This document shows positions 41,674 through 50,282 of a stretch of 64,000 nucleotides of DNA, one piece after another. The position numbers and the translations under genes were made by a program. Position 1 is the first letter of the stretch; every line of letters starts with the position of its first letter. The notes beneath the pieces are model-generated. The model searched no databases, was not told the origin of the DNA, and saw only the letters and a program-made list of their open reading frames with translations. Source of the stretch: Verrucomicrobiota bacterium (GTDB lineage Bacteria > Verrucomicrobiota > Verrucomicrobiia > Chthoniobacterales > Terrimicrobiaceae); the NCBI GenBank assembly GCA_026398275.1, contig JAPLTF010000066.1:1-64000 (forward strand), written 5' to 3'.

Positions 41674-43017
41674 ATGATCACAGAGACAAAGGATATTTGG
41701 TCGGCAGTTTCCACGCGGATCCGGGAGCGCGTGAGCGCGGATGGCTACGACAGATGGTTTTCCGGCGTCACCGCCTCGGCCCTCGATGGCGACTCGATCA
41801 CGCTCTGCGTGCCGAACCCGATCCACCAGTTTTTTATCGAGAGCAACTACCTGCCCATTCTGGAGGAATCCGTGCGCGAGGTCGTTCCCACCGTGACCGC
41901 CGTTCATTTCTCCACCGTTTCGCCAGAGAGCGAACTTCCGCAGCGCCCGGTCGCCGCGCAGCGGACGCAAAAAGAAAAGCCCGCACCCGCGAATGCGACC
42001 GGGATGAACACGCGGAACACGTTCGACTCGTTTGTCGTCGGCTCGAACAACCAGTTCGCCCACTCGGCCGCGATGGCCGTGGCCAAGGCCCCGTCCAGAA
42101 CCTACAACCCGCTCTTCATCTACGGCGGCAGCGGGCTCGGAAAAACCCACCTCCTTCAGGCGATCGGCCACCACGTCCTCGCCTCGACCAAATCCTCGAA
42201 GGTCGTCTACCTCTCAAGCGAGCAGTTCACCAACGAGTTCATCGATGCGATCCAGCACGGAACGCTGGTCAAATTCCGGAAAAAATACCGCAATGCCGAC
42301 GTCCTGATGATCGATGACATTCAGTTCCTCGCCGGCAAGGAGCGCTCGCAGGAGGAATTCTTCCACACGTTCAACGCCCTCCACGACGGGCACAAGCAGG
42401 TCGTCCTCTCGAGCGACCGCCCCGCGAGCGAAATCGACAAGCTCGAGCAGCGGCTCGTTTCACGATTCGAGTGGGGGATGACCGCCGAGATCCAGCCCCC
42501 GGATTCCGAAACCCGCATCGCGATTCTCCGGAGCAAGGCCGCCGGGCTGAACATCCAGCTCGACGCCTGGGTGATCGAATTTCTCGCCGACAAGATCCGC
42601 AACAACGTCCGCCGGCTCGAGGGCGCCCTGATGCGCGTGGCTTCCTATAAGTCGCTGAGCGACCGCCCGATCACCCGCGAGGTCATCGAAAACCTTCTGC
42701 GCGACATTTTCCAGGAACAGGCCCGCAAGAGCGTGACCATCGACCAGATCCAGCGCCGGGTCGCCGAGCACTTCGACGTCCGCCTCGCCGACATGACCAG
42801 CAAGCGCCGCCCCGCAAATATCGCATTCCCCCGCCAGGTCGCCATGTATCTGTCCCGCGAGCTCACCAAATCCTCGCTCAGCGACATCGGCGATGCGTTC
42901 GGAGGCAAGGACCACGGCACCGTCATTCACGCCTGCAAGCTCGTGAAGCGGCGCATCGAGGAGGACGAAAAGACCCGCAGCGCGGTCTGCCTGCTCGACA
43001 CCCAGCTCCAGCGGTAG
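41674..43017 (+). CDS. dnaA: Chromosomal replication initiator DnaA
   Basis: The 447-residue protein has domain I (about residues 1-85; IWSAVSTRIRERVSADGYDR), a short linker (about 90-115), the AAA+ domain III with GGSGLGKTHLLQAIGHH (Walker A), DVLMIDDIQFLAGKERSQEE (Walker B), SSDRPASEIDKLEQRLVSRF, and domain IV with SLSDIGDAFGGKDHGTVIHA as the DNA-binding signature. The start ATG 41674 is preferred; a TTG 39 bases earlier is possible. The usual neighbour dnaN is absent, and no DnaA boxes were seen upstream, so this locus need not be the origin. Confidence 0.95.
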   Translation: MITETKDIWSAVSTRIRERVSADGYDRWFSGVTASALDGDSITLCVPNPIHQFFIESNYLPILEESVREVVPTVTAVHFSTVSPESELPQRPVAAQRTQKEKPAPANATGMNTRNTFDSFVVGSNNQFAHSAAMAVAKAPSRTYNPLFIYGGSGLGKTHLLQAIGHHVLASTKSSKVVYLSSEQFTNEFIDAIQHGTLVKFRKKYRNADVLMIDDIQFLAGKERSQEEFFHTFNALHDGHKQVVLSSDRPASEIDKLEQRLVSRFEWGMTAEIQPPDSETRIAILRSKAAGLNIQLDAWVIEFLADKIRNNVRRLEGALMRVASYKSLSDRPITREVIENLLRDIFQEQARKSVTIDQIQRRVAEHFDVRLADMTSKRRPANIAFPRQVAMYLSRELTKSSLSDIGDAFGGKDHGTVIHACKLVKRRIEEDEKTRSAVCLLDTQLQR

Positions 43018-43038
43018 CGCCGGACAGGCGGTCTCCCC

Positions 43039-43260
43039 TCAGCCGACAGCGACCACGATCCGCTGATCCCCGATCGCAACCATATCGCCGGAGACGATCT
43101 TCCGGCGCTTGCGCGTTTCAACCTCGCCGTTCACGGAAACGAGTTCCTGGACGATCAGGTGCTTGGCCTCGCCGCCGGTCCCCGCGAGCCCCGCGAACTT
43201 GAGGAGCTGGCATAATTCAATCGGCTCCTCGCGGATCAGGATCGTCTTCACATCATTCAT
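43039..43260 (-). CDS. Small S4-domain RNA-binding protein
   Basis: The 73-residue protein is an S4-type RNA-binding domain like YbcJ or the YaaA/RlbA group: EPIELCQLLKFAGLAGTGGE AK then LIVQELVSVNGEVETRKRRK and a final IVVAVG strand. Such proteins often sit near dnaA (for example YaaA in Bacillus, where it lies between dnaN and recF). Here it is convergent with dnaA (22 bp apart). Function is unknown but RNA binding is likely. Confidence 0.75.
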   Translation of the reverse strand: MNDVKTILIREEPIELCQLLKFAGLAGTGGEAKHLIVQELVSVNGEVETRKRRKIVSGDMVAIGDQRIVVAVG

Positions 43261-43340
43261 GGTGGCGATTCAACCAACTTTCCGCGATTGAACCACTCAT
43301 TTTCAGTGCCATTTCGCGACGGTTGGTGGTTTATCAATTC

Positions 43341-43838
43341 ATGACCGCTGAGCTCCCATCCGCCGCAGCCCGCCTTTGCGCGGCATGTGGCATGTGCTGC
43401 AACGGGGTCCTATTCCACTCGGTCCTGCTTCAGACCGGCGACTCCGCCCGCGCGCTCTCAGCGGCGGGCCTGAAAATCAAACGCAAAGCGGGCCAGGAGT
43501 TTTTTCTCCAGCCCTGTGCTGCGCACCGGGAATGCCAATGTGCGATCTACGACCGGCGGCCGGCCCGCTGCCGGCTCTTCAACTGCCGCCAACTTCACCG
43601 CGTCACGGCGGATGAAACCGCGGAGGCCTCCGCCTTGGACAAGATTGCCGAAGCACGCATCCTTGTGGACCGCGTCAACACGCTCATCAACCATCTCGCC
43701 GAGACAAACCAGAACCGCGCGCTGGCCCAGCGCTGCGCAAACGCCCTGACGACATCCGACTGGACCCTGCTCCACGGTGAACTCCAGTCCACCATGCAGG
43801 AACTCGAAACGCTGCTCGCCCTCGAGTTCAGACCGTAG
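43341..43838 (+). CDS. YkgJ-family cysteine-cluster protein
   Basis: The 165-residue product has cysteines in CAACGMCCNG near the N-terminus, then CAAHRECQCAIYDRRPARCR, which is the YkgJ/zinc- or iron-binding CxxCGxCC pattern. It has a helical C-terminus (ASALDKIAEARILVDRVNTL). Family members bind a metal cluster, and many lie near electron-transfer genes. ATG at 43341 is chosen over TTG 43323. It is divergent from the S4 gene (80 bp gap). Function not known. Confidence 0.75.
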   Translation: MTAELPSAAARLCAACGMCCNGVLFHSVLLQTGDSARALSAAGLKIKRKAGQEFFLQPCAAHRECQCAIYDRRPARCRLFNCRQLHRVTADETAEASALDKIAEARILVDRVNTLINHLAETNQNRALAQRCANALTTSDWTLLHGELQSTMQELETLLALEFRP

Positions 43839-43930
43839 GTTTTTGATCTGCTCCGCAGAATCATGCCATCTCCTGGAAATACCCGGACGCTTGGGCTTGT
43901 GGAGGCCCTTGTGCCAAGGGCCTGCAGGAT

Positions 43931-44569
43931 TCAACAGATTTTCCCGGCTGACGGGCAGATGTCCCGCAGTTCGCATCCCGGGCAATCCGGCTTTCGGGCC
44001 TGGCAGCGGCGGCGGCCGTGGAAGATGAGCCAGTGGCTGAGATCGGTCCATCGCTCGCGGGGAAATAGTTTGACCAGGTCCTGCTCGATGTGGACCGGAT
44101 CGCTGGATTTTGTGAGGCCGAGGCGGCGCGAGAGCCGGGTGACATGGGTGTCGACCACGATCCCCTCATTTTTCCCGAAGGCATTTCCGAGCACGACGTT
44201 GGCGGTCTTGCGGCCGACGCCGGGCAGGGCGGCGAGCCCCTCAAGCGATTCCGGGACCCTGCCGCCGTGCTTCGCGAGCAGCCCGGCTGCCATGTTGCGG
44301 ATGTTCTTCGCCTTGTTCCGGAAGAACCCCGTGGAGCGGACGATGGCCTCGAGCTCGGAAAGCGGGATCCCGGCGAAATCCTGCACGGACCGGCAGCGTT
44401 GGAACAGCTCGCCGGTCACGATGTTCACACGCTTGTCCGTGCATTGCGCGGACAGGATCGTGGCCACCAGCAGCTCCAGCGGGCTCGAGTAAACGAGCTC
44501 GCAATGGGCGTCGGGGTAGATCTCCGGAAGGCGGGCGAGCAGCTCCCCCGCCCGCTCCTTCCTGCTCAC
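43931..44569 (-). CDS. nth: Endonuclease III
   Basis: The 212-residue DNA glycosylase/AP-lyase repairs oxidised pyrimidines. It has SPLELLVATILSAQCTDKRV, the helix-hairpin-helix LAALPGVGRKTANVVLGNAF with the catalytic lysine (GRKTA) and Asp in IVVDTHVTRLSRRLG, and the 4Fe-4S cluster motif CQARKPDCPGCELRDIC (C-x6-C-x2-C-x5-C). Length is typical. Its start overlaps the end of the large TPR gene (ATGA), so it is transcribed from the same promoter. Confidence 0.95.
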   Translation of the reverse strand: MSRKERAGELLARLPEIYPDAHCELVYSSPLELLVATILSAQCTDKRVNIVTGELFQRCRSVQDFAGIPLSELEAIVRSTGFFRNKAKNIRNMAAGLLAKHGGRVPESLEGLAALPGVGRKTANVVLGNAFGKNEGIVVDTHVTRLSRRLGLTKSSDPVHIEQDLVKLFPRERWTDLSHWLIFHGRRRCQARKPDCPGCELRDICPSAGKIC

Positions 44570-47500
44570 TTCACGCCCAGCGCCGCCAGCCTCTCCTTGG
44601 CTTTGGGAGCATACGGGCTGTCGGGGAAGTCTTTGACGAGCTGCGCGTAGAATGCCTTGGCACGGTCCAGCTGCTGAGCCTTGAATTTTGCATCCGCGCT
44701 GGCATTCGCCTGCTCTTCCAGCAGCTGGCTGGCCTGCCAGAGCCCTTCGGTTGCGGCCAGCGGAACTCCGGAAAACAGCTGGGCGATCTTCGCAAAGAAG
44801 TCGATCGCCTGGCCCCGGTATTCGGCCTTTTTCTTGGGATCCGTCTCGGCATCCGACTTCTGCTTCATGATCGCGCCAGCGAGAAGGAAGGCCTTCGCGC
44901 GAAGATCCGCACTGCCGTTCTGCGACCGGATGATTGTCGGAAGGAGCAGGAGCGCATCATCCAGTTTGCCCTCGGCGCGCAGAGACTCCGCGATCCCATA
45001 GTCTGCCTCGAGGGCCTTCGGCGACCACGGATACAGCGCCTTGAGCTGCTTGAAGAGCGTGCCCGCCTCCGCGGTCTGCTTGCTCTCCTGCGCCACCCGG
45101 CCGAGTCCGAAAATCGAAATGGCCTGGGCCTCCTGGATGGTTGGAGGCGCCGTGGTGGCGGTCGTTCCCACCGGATTGGGGAAATCCGCCGCAAGCTTCT
45201 TGAAGACGGCTGTCGCCTGGTCGGGCTTCTTGTCGTCCACGAGAGCCAGCCCGTAAATATCGAGGTCCTTGGCTGAATAGATCACAGCGGGATCGTAGGC
45301 CTCGTTCATCTTCGCCAGCGCCCGCGCCTTGTCCTTCGCGGAGAGGAATCCCGCAAGGGTGAACAGAATTTTGCTCCTGGCCCCGGCATCCGGCGACTTC
45401 TCCGCGAGCTGCTGGAAATACTCCTCGACCTGGGCGTTCGTCTTCAGCTCTGCCCGCAGGAGCATGCGCTGGGCCTCCAGGAGCGATTGCAGGCCGAGGG
45501 CAAGATCCGGGCTGGTCGGGTATTTGGCCAGCATCTCCTCGGCGGTCGCCACCGAGGCCTGGACCGCCTCCTTCCACTTGGCCTGGTCCGCTTCGTTGAG
45601 CGACGAGTAGTTCGCCGCAAGCCGCTCGGCGGTTCCGCGCTGAAGATCCGCAACCTTGCAGAGCGCCTCGGCGGCCTTCGGATGCTCGGAATACCGCTGC
45701 GCGAACTCGGTGTAGGTGGCGGCCGCCTCGTCCGGCTTGGACGCCGCGATGGCGTTCTGCCCGATCGAATCGTAGGCGAAGTAGATCCGCTCGTCCCGGG
45801 GATACTTCTCGATGAACTGCCGCATCAGCTTGTTGAATTCGGCGGTGTTCTGCGCTGCCGCAGCAAGCTGGGCGCGCAGGAAATACGTGTAGGGCGCGGC
45901 CTGGCTGTCGGGATATTTTTCGGCCAGCATCGCGAGCGTGGCCCCGCCCTCGTCCTTTTTTCCGAGCGCGATCTGCGCGCCGCCGAGAGCGTAGGTCGCA
46001 AGCGGGATGAGCGGATGCTTGTCATTCGCCTTGATGAAGGCATCCAGCTGGGTGGCGGCCCCTGCGTTGTCGCCCTTCTGCTGGGTGGCGATGGCGACCC
46101 AGTAGTCCGACTCGACCGCCTGCGGGGTGCCGGGGAACTTGTCCTTCACGATCTTATAGGCGGCGATGGCATCGTCCCATTTCCCGGTGTCCTTGTTGAT
46201 GCCCGCCAGCCCGTATTGGGCGATGACCGCCACATCGGGAGCCGGATTGCTGGCGAGGTAGGTCTGGAAGGTTTTCAGCGCCTCCTCGTAATTTTTCAAG
46301 CCGGCCTGGGCCTGGGCCTTGCTGACGACCGAATGCCCGATCACCCGGCCTTTCGGATACAGTGAAAGGGACTCGTCAAAATACTTGATCGCATCGGTCG
46401 GCTTGCCGAGTCCGAGATACATGTTGCCCATGGCAAACGGCAGGCTCTCCGCGATGGGCTTGCTTTTGTAGGCCGCCGAAAAATCCTGGTAGCCCTGGAC
46501 CGCCTTGTCCACGGCGCTCTGGATGACGTATCCCATGGTCTTGTAGTAGAGCGAGCGCATCTTCTCGTCGTCCGTGGTCAGGAACGGCGTCACGTGGGTG
46601 ATGAGCACGCGCGACTCGTTGTATTTCTTCGCGTTGAAATAAATTTCGCCCATCTTGAGCATCGCGGTCGCGATCTGATCCGGCTTGGCGTTGACCTCCG
46701 CGAGCTTTTTGAGCTCCCGCTCGTTGTCCTTGTCGAGCTGCTTCTTCAATGCCGGATTGTTCGCGCGCAGTGCGGCGGCCTTCAGCGAGGGGAAGGCTTT
46801 GATTTTTTCCTGTTGGAGCTGGATGATCTCCTCCTTCGGAAGGACCGACTGGTAAGCGTCAAGCGCCTTCTGGTAGATCGGGGGCTGGTCGGCCTCCGGG
46901 CTGAACGCCGCCATCGTGAACAGGATCTCGCCGATCTGGAAGTAGGCGTCGTTGATGAGCGCAACGTCCTTTTTCTCCGCGACGATCTGCCGGAGGATGT
47001 CCTCGGCCTGCTTGAGCTGCGACATCCCTTTGGCCTTGTCGCCGCCATCCTTCATCAGGTCGCCGCTCCCGATTGTGGCAAGCGCGAGCGAGAGGATGTT
47101 CTTGCTGGCCGGCAGGGTCCCGCTGTTGGGAAATTTTTGGATGTTCGACTGCATGTCCTCGACGACCTTGTCGAAATTCCCGATCTGAAAGTTCGCGACC
47201 CCCCGCCCGTAGGTGGCGGATTCGACTTCCGGGGACTGCGGATATTTCGTGATGAAATCCGTGAACTTGGCGATGGCGTCCTCAAACGCCTGCTTGCGCT
47301 TGGGATCGGTCGCGGGGAGGGCGGACGCCTTCGAGGAGAGGATCTGCGGCAGGAAGCTGCTCGCAACCTGGGCGAGTTCGGGTGCCAGCCCGGGAAATGA
47401 CGTCGCCTTCGTCAGGGTCGTCTGCGCGAGGTCATACTGGCCGAGAAAATACTGAGAAAATGCGAGCTGGATCGTGGCGACCATGGCGACCGGATCCGTC

Positions 47501-47679
47501 GGGTAGTCCTTGAGAACCTTTTCATACGCTGCTGCGGCCCCGGCGTAGTCGCCGGCCGAGAAGAGGTTGTAGGCGGCCTCATTTGCCGCAGCCGCGCCCG
47601 TGGACTGGGCGCTGAGCGGGTGCGAAAAAAGGACTGCGGTCAGTAGGACGATGGCGAGACGGACGGGGAGCGCTTTCAT
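44566..47679 (-). CDS. Large secreted TPR-repeat protein
   Basis: The product of about 1,037 residues has a signal peptide (MKALPVRLAIVLLTAVLFSH, about 25 residues to LSAQ). The rest is a run of tetratricopeptide-like repeats, such as AAYNLFSAGDYAGAAAAYEK, IYQKALDAYQSVLPKEEI, AIKYFDESLSLYPKG and SDQ-AAPYTYFLRAQLAAAA, giving roughly 20 or more repeats. It is probably a scaffold in the periplasm or outer membrane. ATGs at 47694 and 47748 are alternative starts. nth follows, with ATGA overlap. It shares the TPR character of the BamD-like protein at 55 kb, and the two could be in the same envelope pathway. Confidence 0.8.
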   Translation of the reverse strand: MKALPVRLAIVLLTAVLFSHPLSAQSTGAAAANEAAYNLFSAGDYAGAAAAYEKVLKDYPTDPVAMVATIQLAFSQYFLGQYDLAQTTLTKATSFPGLAPELAQVASSFLPQILSSKASALPATDPKRKQAFEDAIAKFTDFITKYPQSPEVESATYGRGVANFQIGNFDKVVEDMQSNIQKFPNSGTLPASKNILSLALATIGSGDLMKDGGDKAKGMSQLKQAEDILRQIVAEKKDVALINDAYFQIGEILFTMAAFSPEADQPPIYQKALDAYQSVLPKEEIIQLQQEKIKAFPSLKAAALRANNPALKKQLDKDNERELKKLAEVNAKPDQIATAMLKMGEIYFNAKKYNESRVLITHVTPFLTTDDEKMRSLYYKTMGYVIQSAVDKAVQGYQDFSAAYKSKPIAESLPFAMGNMYLGLGKPTDAIKYFDESLSLYPKGRVIGHSVVSKAQAQAGLKNYEEALKTFQTYLASNPAPDVAVIAQYGLAGINKDTGKWDDAIAAYKIVKDKFPGTPQAVESDYWVAIATQQKGDNAGAATQLDAFIKANDKHPLIPLATYALGGAQIALGKKDEGGATLAMLAEKYPDSQAAPYTYFLRAQLAAAAQNTAEFNKLMRQFIEKYPRDERIYFAYDSIGQNAIAASKPDEAAATYTEFAQRYSEHPKAAEALCKVADLQRGTAERLAANYSSLNEADQAKWKEAVQASVATAEEMLAKYPTSPDLALGLQSLLEAQRMLLRAELKTNAQVEEYFQQLAEKSPDAGARSKILFTLAGFLSAKDKARALAKMNEAYDPAVIYSAKDLDIYGLALVDDKKPDQATAVFKKLAADFPNPVGTTATTAPPTIQEAQAISIFGLGRVAQESKQTAEAGTLFKQLKALYPWSPKALEADYGIAESLRAEGKLDDALLLLPTIIRSQNGSADLRAKAFLLAGAIMKQKSDAETDPKKKAEYRGQAIDFFAKIAQLFSGVPLAATEGLWQASQLLEEQANASADAKFKAQQLDRAKAFYAQLVKDFPDSPYAPKAKERLAALGVK

Positions 47680-47752
47680 GAGAGAAGCAGCCATTCTATA
47701 GATGACGGGCCGATGTTTCCATCGCAAAATTGCAGCGGGGCCCTGCATCGAA

Positions 47753-47901
47753 GGGTGTGATCAAAAGTGGGGGCGGTTCCAGAGAGCGATGGTAGGGGCG
47801 GGCCTCTGGACCGACCGCCTCTTCAAACCGCGCCTCGGCCGGCCCGGAGGTCCAGCCCTACCAATTCTTGCATCCAACCTCACCCACTTTTAATCACACC
47901 C
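47753..47901. repeat. Palindromic hairpin repeat, family 1, copy 2
   Basis: The 149-bp element has 19-bp terminal inverted repeats, GGGTGTGATCAAAAGTGGG (47753-47771) and CCCACTTTTAATCACACCC (47883-47901), with one mismatch. Inside, GGTAGGGGCGGGCCTCTGGA and GGCCGGCCCGGAGGTCCAGC are also imperfect inverted repeats, so the whole element can fold into a long hairpin. It matches copy 1 at 14316-14456 in end and core sequence. There is no open frame. It sits between the convergent ends of nothing: it separates the upstream region of the TPR gene from the end of the aminotransferase gene. Confidence 0.85.
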
Positions 47902-47921
47902 GCCATCGAAGCCGGGACGGA

Positions 47922-49079
47922 TTACGCAATCGCGGCGCGCAGAACCCCGGCCACGCGGCCCATCTCTTCGAGGGAATTGTAGAAGTGCGGACTGAACCGG
48001 ATCCACCGGGAACCGTCTCGGAGCGATCTCAGCGAGGCGATGATCCCGGCCTCCTCCAGCTTGGCAAAGAGGGCGGCGGAATCCTTCGCAGGGTGCCGGC
48101 ACGTCAGGATGCCGGATCTCAGCGGTTCGGTTTCGCCGGGGGAGAGGAACTCAAATCCCATCTCCCGCAAATCCCCCTGCAGCGCGTCGCGCACCTGGAG
48201 GATCGACAGCCGGACATTGCCCAGGCCGGCGGCGACGAGCATTTCGAGCGACGCCTTCATCCCATACATCCCCGCGATATTCAGGACCCCAGGCTCATAT
48301 CTCCTGGCGGTTTCCTCGAAAATAATTTCCTCCTGCGCCACAAATTCCGGCGAGCGGACATTCCACGCGCCCAGCAGCGTCGGTCGGCAGCGCTCGAAAT
48401 TGCGCTTGGCCACATAGACGATCCCGATCGCGAGCGGCCCGAGCATCCACTTGTGCGCATCCGCGCTGAGGAAGTCCACGTTCTCGACGCTGAACGGCCC
48501 CGCCCCGACGGTCTGGATCGCGTCCACAGAAAACAATATCCCGCGCGAGTGAAGCAGTCGGCCGATCGCGTCCACATCGATCCGCCATCCGCTCAGGAAA
48601 TGGGCCGACGCCAGCGCGACCAGCTTGGTCCGGCCGGTCAGCGCAGCCGCCACCACATCGGGCGTGATCCTGCCCGGGGACTCGGGCCGCACATGCCGGA
48701 TCACCACCCCGCGCGAGGCGAGCGCGGCCCAGGGGTAGACGTTGGACGGATAGTCGTCCGCGTAGCAGACGAGCTCGTCTCCGGGCTTCCAATCCAGGCC
48801 GTTGGCAAAAAGGCTCAGCCCCAGCGAGGTCGGGCCGAGCAGCGCAATCTCGTCCGCATGGGCCCCGATCGCCTTGGCGCAGACTCCGCGCGTGCGCGCC
48901 ACATCCTTCAAAACATCGCCGAATTCCTGGTGGTGCAGGCAGGCCGCCTCGACATGGTTCCGCATCGCATCGGCCGCGCACCGCGGCAGGATCGTGACGC
49001 CCGCGTGGGCGAGGAAAATCCGCTCGCGGGCGACCGGAAACGCTTCCAGCCTCAACTTCTCGTCCGTGAACCAGCTCAC
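47922..49079 (-). CDS. Class V aminotransferase (cysteine desulfurase-like)
   Basis: The 385-residue PLP enzyme has the class V fold. FLAHAGVTILPRCAADAMRN lies near the N-terminus, LFSVDAIQTVGAGPF gives the PLP-binding Asp, and DFLSADAHKWMLGPLAIGIV contains the Schiff-base lysine (about 215). The active-site Cys loop of cysteine desulfurases is not obvious, so selenocysteine lyase, kynureninase-like or other activities are possible. GTG at 49079 overlaps the stop of the upstream RelE-like gene (GTGA), so the pair is coupled. Confidence 0.8.
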   Translation of the reverse strand: MSWFTDEKLRLEAFPVARERIFLAHAGVTILPRCAADAMRNHVEAACLHHQEFGDVLKDVARTRGVCAKAIGAHADEIALLGPTSLGLSLFANGLDWKPGDELVCYADDYPSNVYPWAALASRGVVIRHVRPESPGRITPDVVAAALTGRTKLVALASAHFLSGWRIDVDAIGRLLHSRGILFSVDAIQTVGAGPFSVENVDFLSADAHKWMLGPLAIGIVYVAKRNFERCRPTLLGAWNVRSPEFVAQEEIIFEETARRYEPGVLNIAGMYGMKASLEMLVAAGLGNVRLSILQVRDALQGDLREMGFEFLSPGETEPLRSGILTCRHPAKDSAALFAKLEEAGIIASLRSLRDGSRWIRFSPHFYNSLEEMGRVAGVLRAAIA

Positions 49080-49438
49080 TTCCGGGACTCCTCGGCCTCG
49101 TGGATCAGCGTCCAGAAATCCTTTGTTCCCGCCAGCCCGCCGTCCTCGTCGTCGAGCGGAAGGTTCGATCGGAACAGAAAATCGCGGATCGTGTTTTTGT
49201 GGAGGACCCGGTGGATGAGCAGCCCTTCGGGATGGCGCTCAAAATAGATCCGGTAATCCTTGGCCCGGTAGCGGTGGAGCGTCCGCCCCTCGCGCGTGAC
49301 ATGCCCGAAGCCCTCCATGTCGAGCGAACCGAGGTCCTCGGGCAAAAAGTGGAACTCCGAGAGCAAGTCAAGCTGGAGATCTTTCGGCAGCGCGGCCATC
49401 TCGGCGGCGCTGATTTTGTTGAAGATGACCTGGAACAC
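49076..49438 (-). CDS. RelE/ParE-fold toxin-like protein without visible antitoxin
   Basis: The 120-residue protein has a RelE-type core: VIFNKISAAEMAALPKDLQL, HRYRAKDYRIYFERHPEGLL and HRVLHKNTIRDFLFRSNLPL, with the basic and aromatic residues of mRNA-cutting toxins in part (R, Y, H). No antitoxin gene is found directly upstream; the next gene is the divergent peroxiredoxin. It is coupled to the class V aminotransferase gene downstream. It may be an orphan or a housekeeping variant of the fold. Confidence 0.6.
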   Translation of the reverse strand: MFQVIFNKISAAEMAALPKDLQLDLLSEFHFLPEDLGSLDMEGFGHVTREGRTLHRYRAKDYRIYFERHPEGLLIHRVLHKNTIRDFLFRSNLPLDDEDGGLAGTKDFWTLIHEAEESRK

Positions 49439-49541
49439 GCCCCCATCTTTCGCGCGGATCGGGCGCGCATGGCAAGAAGGGAAATTTTTGCTGGCGAATC
49501 TCCCGGTTGGTGGTATCTGGACAGTTCATCACAAAATCACC

Positions 49542-50126
49542 ATGAGCGTTCTTGTTGGAAAACCCGCACCCGATTTCAAAGCCGACGCCGTCCACCTCGG
49601 ACAGTTCACCCAGGTCGAACTCTCGAGCTACCGTGGCAGCAAATACGTCGTCCTGTTTTTCTATCCGCTGGACTTCACGTTCGTCTGCCCGACCGAGCTC
49701 CACGCATTTCAGGAGAAGCTCGAGGAGTTCCACAAGCGGAACGTCGAGGTCATCGGGTGCAGCATCGACAGCAAATTCTCCCACCTCGCCTGGCTGACCA
49801 CACCGAAAAAGCAGGGCGGCATCGAGGGCGTCGAGTATCCGCTCGTCTCCGATCTCCAGCGCACGATCTCGCTCGATTACGACGTCCTCTCGCCCGATGG
49901 CGTCGCCTTCCGCGGGCTCTTCCTGATCGACCGCGAGGGCGTCGTGCGCCACCAGCTTGTGAACGATCTCCCGCTCGGCCGCAGCGTGGACGAGGCGATC
50001 CGCATGGTCGATGCCCTCCAGCATTTTGAAAAGCACGGCGAAGTCTGCCCGGCAAACTGGGCCCGTGGCAAAGACGCCATGAAGGCGACCAAGGACGGCA
50101 CGGCGGACTACCTCAGCAGCCACTAG
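49542..50126 (+). CDS. 2-Cys peroxiredoxin (AhpC/Prx1 type)
   Basis: The 194-residue protein reduces peroxides. It has the peroxidatic cysteine in FYPLDFTFVCPTELHAF (residue about 48) and the resolving cysteine in HFEKHGEVCPANW (residue about 169), as in typical 2-Cys peroxiredoxins. Start is ATG 49542; there is no clear ribosome-binding site. It is divergent from the RelE-like gene, with 103 bp between. No ahpF-type reductase is next to it, so thioredoxin probably recycles it. Confidence 0.93.
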   Translation: MSVLVGKPAPDFKADAVHLGQFTQVELSSYRGSKYVVLFFYPLDFTFVCPTELHAFQEKLEEFHKRNVEVIGCSIDSKFSHLAWLTTPKKQGGIEGVEYPLVSDLQRTISLDYDVLSPDGVAFRGLFLIDREGVVRHQLVNDLPLGRSVDEAIRMVDALQHFEKHGEVCPANWARGKDAMKATKDGTADYLSSH

Positions 50127-50282
50127 CAGCCTGGGGCCCACCAAAATCACCCCTGCGTGGGCGTGATGGGAGCGAAACGCTCTCAGCTCATCCCGTTGCC
50201 CGGCAAAACGCGAGCGGACTTGCGCCTCGCTCCGCTTCCCGGGATCCGCCAACTCAAAAAGTGATCGCCTCCCCGAAAGAGA

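Noticed and set aside
50127-50282. Terminator after the peroxiredoxin gene
   Set aside because: A GAGCG-AAA-CGCTC hairpin is present, but it is short and has no T run, so it was not listed as a terminator.
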